22,601 nucleotides of DNA, from the NCBI GenBank assembly GCA_035513275.1, contig DATKCJ010000260.1:1-22601 (forward strand), read 5' to 3'. This DNA comes from DATKCJ01 sp035513275. GTDB lineage: Bacteria > Verrucomicrobiota > Verrucomicrobiia > Opitutales > Opitutaceae. The translations under genes and the position numbers were made by a program. Below, in pieces: positions 22,559 to 22,601 of this stretch (position 1 is the stretch's first letter; each line of letters opens with the position of its first letter). A model generated the notes under the pieces. It saw only the letters and a list, made by a program, of their open reading frames with translations, was not told the origin of the DNA and ran no database searches.

Positions 22559-22571
22559 GCAGGAGTCCTGC
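22559..22571. other. 13-bp palindrome just after the receptor stop
   Basis: GCAGGA-G-TCCTGC starts 3 nt after the TGA. As RNA it could form only a short stem (GCAG/CTGC with a 5-nt loop), too weak to call a terminator alone. The window ends 30 nt later, so the downstream context is not visible. Confidence 0.2.
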
Positions 22572-22601
22572 TCTCACATTCGCCAAGGGCGGAGGCATCC
22601 T

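Noticed and set aside
1..22601. Search by eye for CRISPR repeats, tRNA/rRNA, insertion-sequence ends, transposase or phage genes
   Set aside because: No regularly spaced repeats, RNA-gene features, terminal inverted repeats with target duplications, or mobile-element proteins were seen. Composition is uniform, giving no sign of a recent insertion.

Overview
The window looks like a high-GC chromosomal segment from a Verrucomicrobiota bacterium, most likely Opitutaceae or a close relative. Four things point there: a TonB-dependent receptor with an N-terminal coiled coil and the 'VVLSPFEVS' entry motif; a sugar-catabolic gene set with a LacI regulator, Gfo/Idh oxidoreductase, xylose-isomerase-like barrel, GH127, GH78 and DUF6807/PmoA-like protein; scarce Shine-Dalgarno sequences; and strong G/C preference at third codon positions, which creates long antisense shadow frames. 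The lineage call is family-level inference. Nothing was searched against a database.

Layout. Bases 1-65 hold the end of an unidentified + strand gene. Bases 266-5158 carry four + strand genes: a sodium:solute symporter with an unusual exported N-terminal domain, a Gfo/Idh/MocA oxidoreductase, a small secreted protein of unknown function, and a galactose-mutarotase-like protein. They meet tail to tail with a five-gene minus strand operon (12195 down to 5168): Asp-box propeller, large secreted protein of unknown family, GH127 beta-L-arabinofuranosidase, M28 metallopeptidase, and S51 peptidase E. Divergent from this operon is an exported RidA-family protein (12258-12785). It converges on a second minus operon (17370 down to 12795): GH78 alpha-L-rhamnosidase, DUF6807 protein, and a Tat-exported class V aminotransferase-fold enzyme, with both junctions being ATGA overlaps. 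From 17495 the + strand carries a TIM-barrel sugar isomerase/epimerase, a LacI-family regulator and a complete TonB-dependent receptor.

How it may work together (inference). The receptor would bring plant-derived oligosaccharides or glycopeptides across the outer membrane, and the exported proteins would act in the periplasm. The symporter would carry sugars inward. GH127 and GH78 lack signal peptides and would act in the cytosol, feeding the mutarotase-like, Gfo/Idh and TIM-barrel enzymes. GH127 linked to two peptidases suggests arabinosylated plant cell-wall glycoprotein (extensin-like) as one substrate; pectic RG-I or RG-II side chains are the main alternative. The most unusual points are the pairing of an exported PLP enzyme with an exported RidA, the secreted protein at 9252-11165 with no recognisable family, the shortened propeller-symporter fusion, and the lacI start region with a 39-nt symmetric inverted repeat and a C7 tract that separates an ATG from the HTH frame. 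No rRNA, tRNA, CRISPR array, insertion sequence or origin was seen. No gene-free stretch exceeds 300 bases.
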